Positions 61,875 through 64,000 of a stretch of 64,000 nt of DNA are shown here, in pieces; positions within the stretch are counted from its first letter, which is position 1, and each line of letters begins with the position of its first letter. Origin of the DNA: Gordionus sp. m RMFG-2023. Lineage: Eukaryota > Nematomorpha > Gordioida > Chordodea > Parachordodidae. The DNA lies in contig NC_088777.1 in the NCBI RefSeq assembly GCF_954871325.1, positions 45,299,366 through 45,363,365 of the forward strand. Reading direction: 5' to 3'. Both the position numbers and the translations under genes were made by a program. Below the pieces are notes generated by a model. That model searched no databases. It was not told the DNA's origin and was given only the letters and a program-made list of their open reading frames with translations.

Positions 61875-62580
61875 AGCGATTATCACGATGAATTCCGAAA
61901 CATTCTGATGTTTATTTTTATTGTATAGTCTATAACTTTTAATGTTACTATCATTTTTATGGTACCATTTTTTTTTATGATTTTATTATAAATTATGATT
62001 TAATTAGTATAAAGTAATCATTTATAAATTTAATATAATTATTTTGGTTCATTGCATAATTTGATTTCAGATTTTTATTATCACCGTATTTTGAAAAGTT
62101 ATCTAACTTGACAAATATATTATAAAAAATATATAATCAATGAACCGGGCATACAATAAGCAGGTATTGTGTGGATATTTCCCATGGGTCGCGTATAGAT
62201 TTTTATTTTAAGAGCGGCAAAAAATAAAACTAGGTATTTTTTTTAGTTTACGCATGACACTAACTATGCACTTAAGAACTTTTAAAAGGTCTTATTTCTT
62301 GTATTTAACTAAATTGCATAGCTGTTTATCAAACCTTATGTAATTGCTATAATAGGATGATATCGAATCGTAGGCCTAATTATTTAATGCAGAGTAAATA
62401 ATATATCGCTATTGCGCTTTCTATAAATGAGGTATTTAGACTGACTACCTAAAGTGATTTAACTCTTTAACATTATATTTGGATTCTTTTTGATAATATT
62501 TGAGTATTTAGGTTTGGGTTCTGATTTATTTTATTTATTAAATGTTTGTAAATAATTAATAGAAAAATTTTTTTTTAAAG
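61875..62580. other. 3' flank of the 13-exon gene
   Basis: AT-rich. The first AATAAA after the stop lies at about 62223, a candidate poly(A) signal. No other feature seen. Confidence 0.4.
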
Positions 62581-63721
62581 GTGTGTCTAATGATCGAAGA
62601 TTCAAAAAAATAACAGACGAGGAGAAAAAAAATTATTTAAAATTAATCATAAAAATGGTAAAACGATCAAAGGCACTGCTGAAGATTTATTTAGATATTA
62701 ATTAAGTAATGCGAGACAAATTATAAATATATGCTCATAAAAAAACATAACTCAAACTTTACCTAATAGTTGAATTCAGACTTAGAAACACTAAAATAAA
62801 TTTATTAATATCTGAATTGTAATAATGTTGTGTTAATTATAAATGTTAAAATAAGATTTTCTTATTAAATTAAGCCAGATTTCTTATTCATAACATTTAT
62901 CCATAAGGTAAATTCACATTTAAAAAATTTTTTGTAAAATAATTGAACCTCGCAAATCTGGAAAGTACTCTAAAGCTTCGTAAAAAAGTATCTGCAAAAT
63001 ATTTTGTGAAAATGTCTCTAACGTGCAAAATAATATGTTTTTTGAAAAAAGCATCGAAAGAATATCGAAAGGAGGTTAAAGCCCAGCTTAATCTAGTTTG
63101 AAACTTTCTACAATTAGAGATAGCAATACATTAATATCATTTAAAAATAATTAAGAGACACACTACAATATAACTGAAGGATAATTAATCATGTTCTAAC
63201 ACATTTAAAGATTACATCAATAAATTTCTTCAAATATGGATTAGTGAAATAATAATCTCATATAATTTTATGGAAGTATGAATCCCTATTTATGTATGTT
63301 AAACCCAATTGATTGAACAATATTTTCAGCTATTAATAGATACAGTCAGTCCTCTTAATCTTCAAATAAAAACTGAAGTATTTAGAAGATTCAATCAGAA
63401 TGGTAGAACAAAATCAATTAAGAAAATAAAAATTATAATTATATTTTCGCGATTTTATGCATTATAAATAAATTAATCTTATAAAAATATGTTATATGTA
63501 AATATTTAAGGAATAATTTCTAGGAGATTTTTGAGAAAAGAAAGACATTTAGTAAAAGAAATGCGTCGTATGAAAAATTCAAAAATTTAATTTTTTTTAA
63601 AGAAATAGTAGAAAATATTCGAAACTAATAATAATACAAAGAGTGGGATGAGGAGTTTAAAAATGCTGGTGGAAACCAAAATGGCGTGGCACCAGCGGAT
63701 TTATTATTGACACATATTTAA
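62581..63721 (+). other. Unassigned coding-like segments
   Basis: Several + strand stretches read like protein rather than random AT-rich DNA. From 62581: SNDRRFKKITDEEKKNYLKL. Around 62950-63100: an open frame ending KASKEYRKEVKAQLNLV. From about 63331: a stretch after a TTTTCAG acceptor-like site, SPLNLQIKTEVFRRFNQNG. Around 63647-63720: EWDEEFKNAGGNQNGVAPAD. They could be exons of a gene running off the window or a decayed mobile element. I do not recognise the family. Confidence 0.3.
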
Positions 63722-64000
63722 ATAAATTGAATCGTTAGTCGAAGTAATATTATATGTCATTAATTGACACTCACTCTTTTTAAAACGATTATATCTAACC
63801 TGAAATTTCTGTATTAGGCTTTGATATTATTGACATTCATTTAGTGATTATAATTCAACTCAAGGAAATGGTCGTTACTGTAGTAAAGAAGTAATCTATT
63901 ATAATATTTTATCATATTATATATTATATTTGCCAGTTAGATATGATTATATATATATATTTACGATTAATATAATAGGTGTTGTTTAACTTCCAAATGT

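Noticed and set aside
61162-61886. Long - strand and +1 frames over the Pro-Gly exon
   Set aside because: Antisense and shifted readings of the GC-rich repeat; composition (R/W/S-rich or Q/G/L-rich) follows the repeat, with no starts or splice context.

Overview
This is nuclear DNA of a metazoan: strongly AT-rich, with split genes (mostly GT..AG introns whose phases agree when assembled by hand) and a dense, nested population of transposable elements. The species cannot be fixed from the window; an RTE-type LINE, Mutator-like, hAT, Helitron and PIF/Harbinger relics point to an invertebrate. There are no rRNA genes, free-standing tRNA genes, CRISPR arrays or bacterial features.

Two kinds of host gene are supported. 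(1) A family of small secreted proteins (245-271 aa) with a signal peptide and two tandem fibronectin-III-like domains. One member lies on the + strand (6034-8311) and three on the - strand (copy 1 at 11843-18628, copy 2 at 23687-27321, copy 3 at 39774-43542). All share a five-exon structure with nearly constant exon lengths. The three - strand members sit in three direct segmental duplications of about 9-11 kb. Copy 1 has lost its start codon and is probably a pseudogene; the other three look intact. (2) A 13-coding-exon + strand gene (51126-61874, about 896 aa) of unrecognised family: a helical N-terminal part with three related repeats, a coiled coil, Lys/Asp-rich linkers and a Pro-Gly-rich tail encoded by one GC-rich last exon.

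Layout: 1-1.7 kb hAT relic; 2.4-3.9 kb fossil LTR element; 6.0-8.3 kb + strand FN3-like gene; 9.65-18.86 kb duplication copy 1, with an RTE-like LINE (13057-16240) in an intron; 18.86-28.4 kb copy 2, with a retroelement fossil and a Mutator-like element (20251-23227); 28.8-32.7 kb fossil LTR element with TSD and a nested MITE; 33.15-44.4 kb copy 3, with a fossil LTR element (34133-38556) that itself holds a Helitron (35425-37611); 44.4-50.8 kb gene-free DNA with a tRNA-derived SINE and MITEs; 50.85-61.9 kb the 13-exon gene; 61.9-64 kb AT-rich DNA with unassigned coding-like segments.

Because the duplicated copies serve as empty-site controls for one another, several insertions (LINE, MITE, LTR element, Helitron) can be delimited to the base. 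The most unusual points are a near-complete LINE whose 5' end is a tRNA-like sequence with A and B boxes, the conserved secreted two-domain family, and the new helical repeat in the 13-exon protein.
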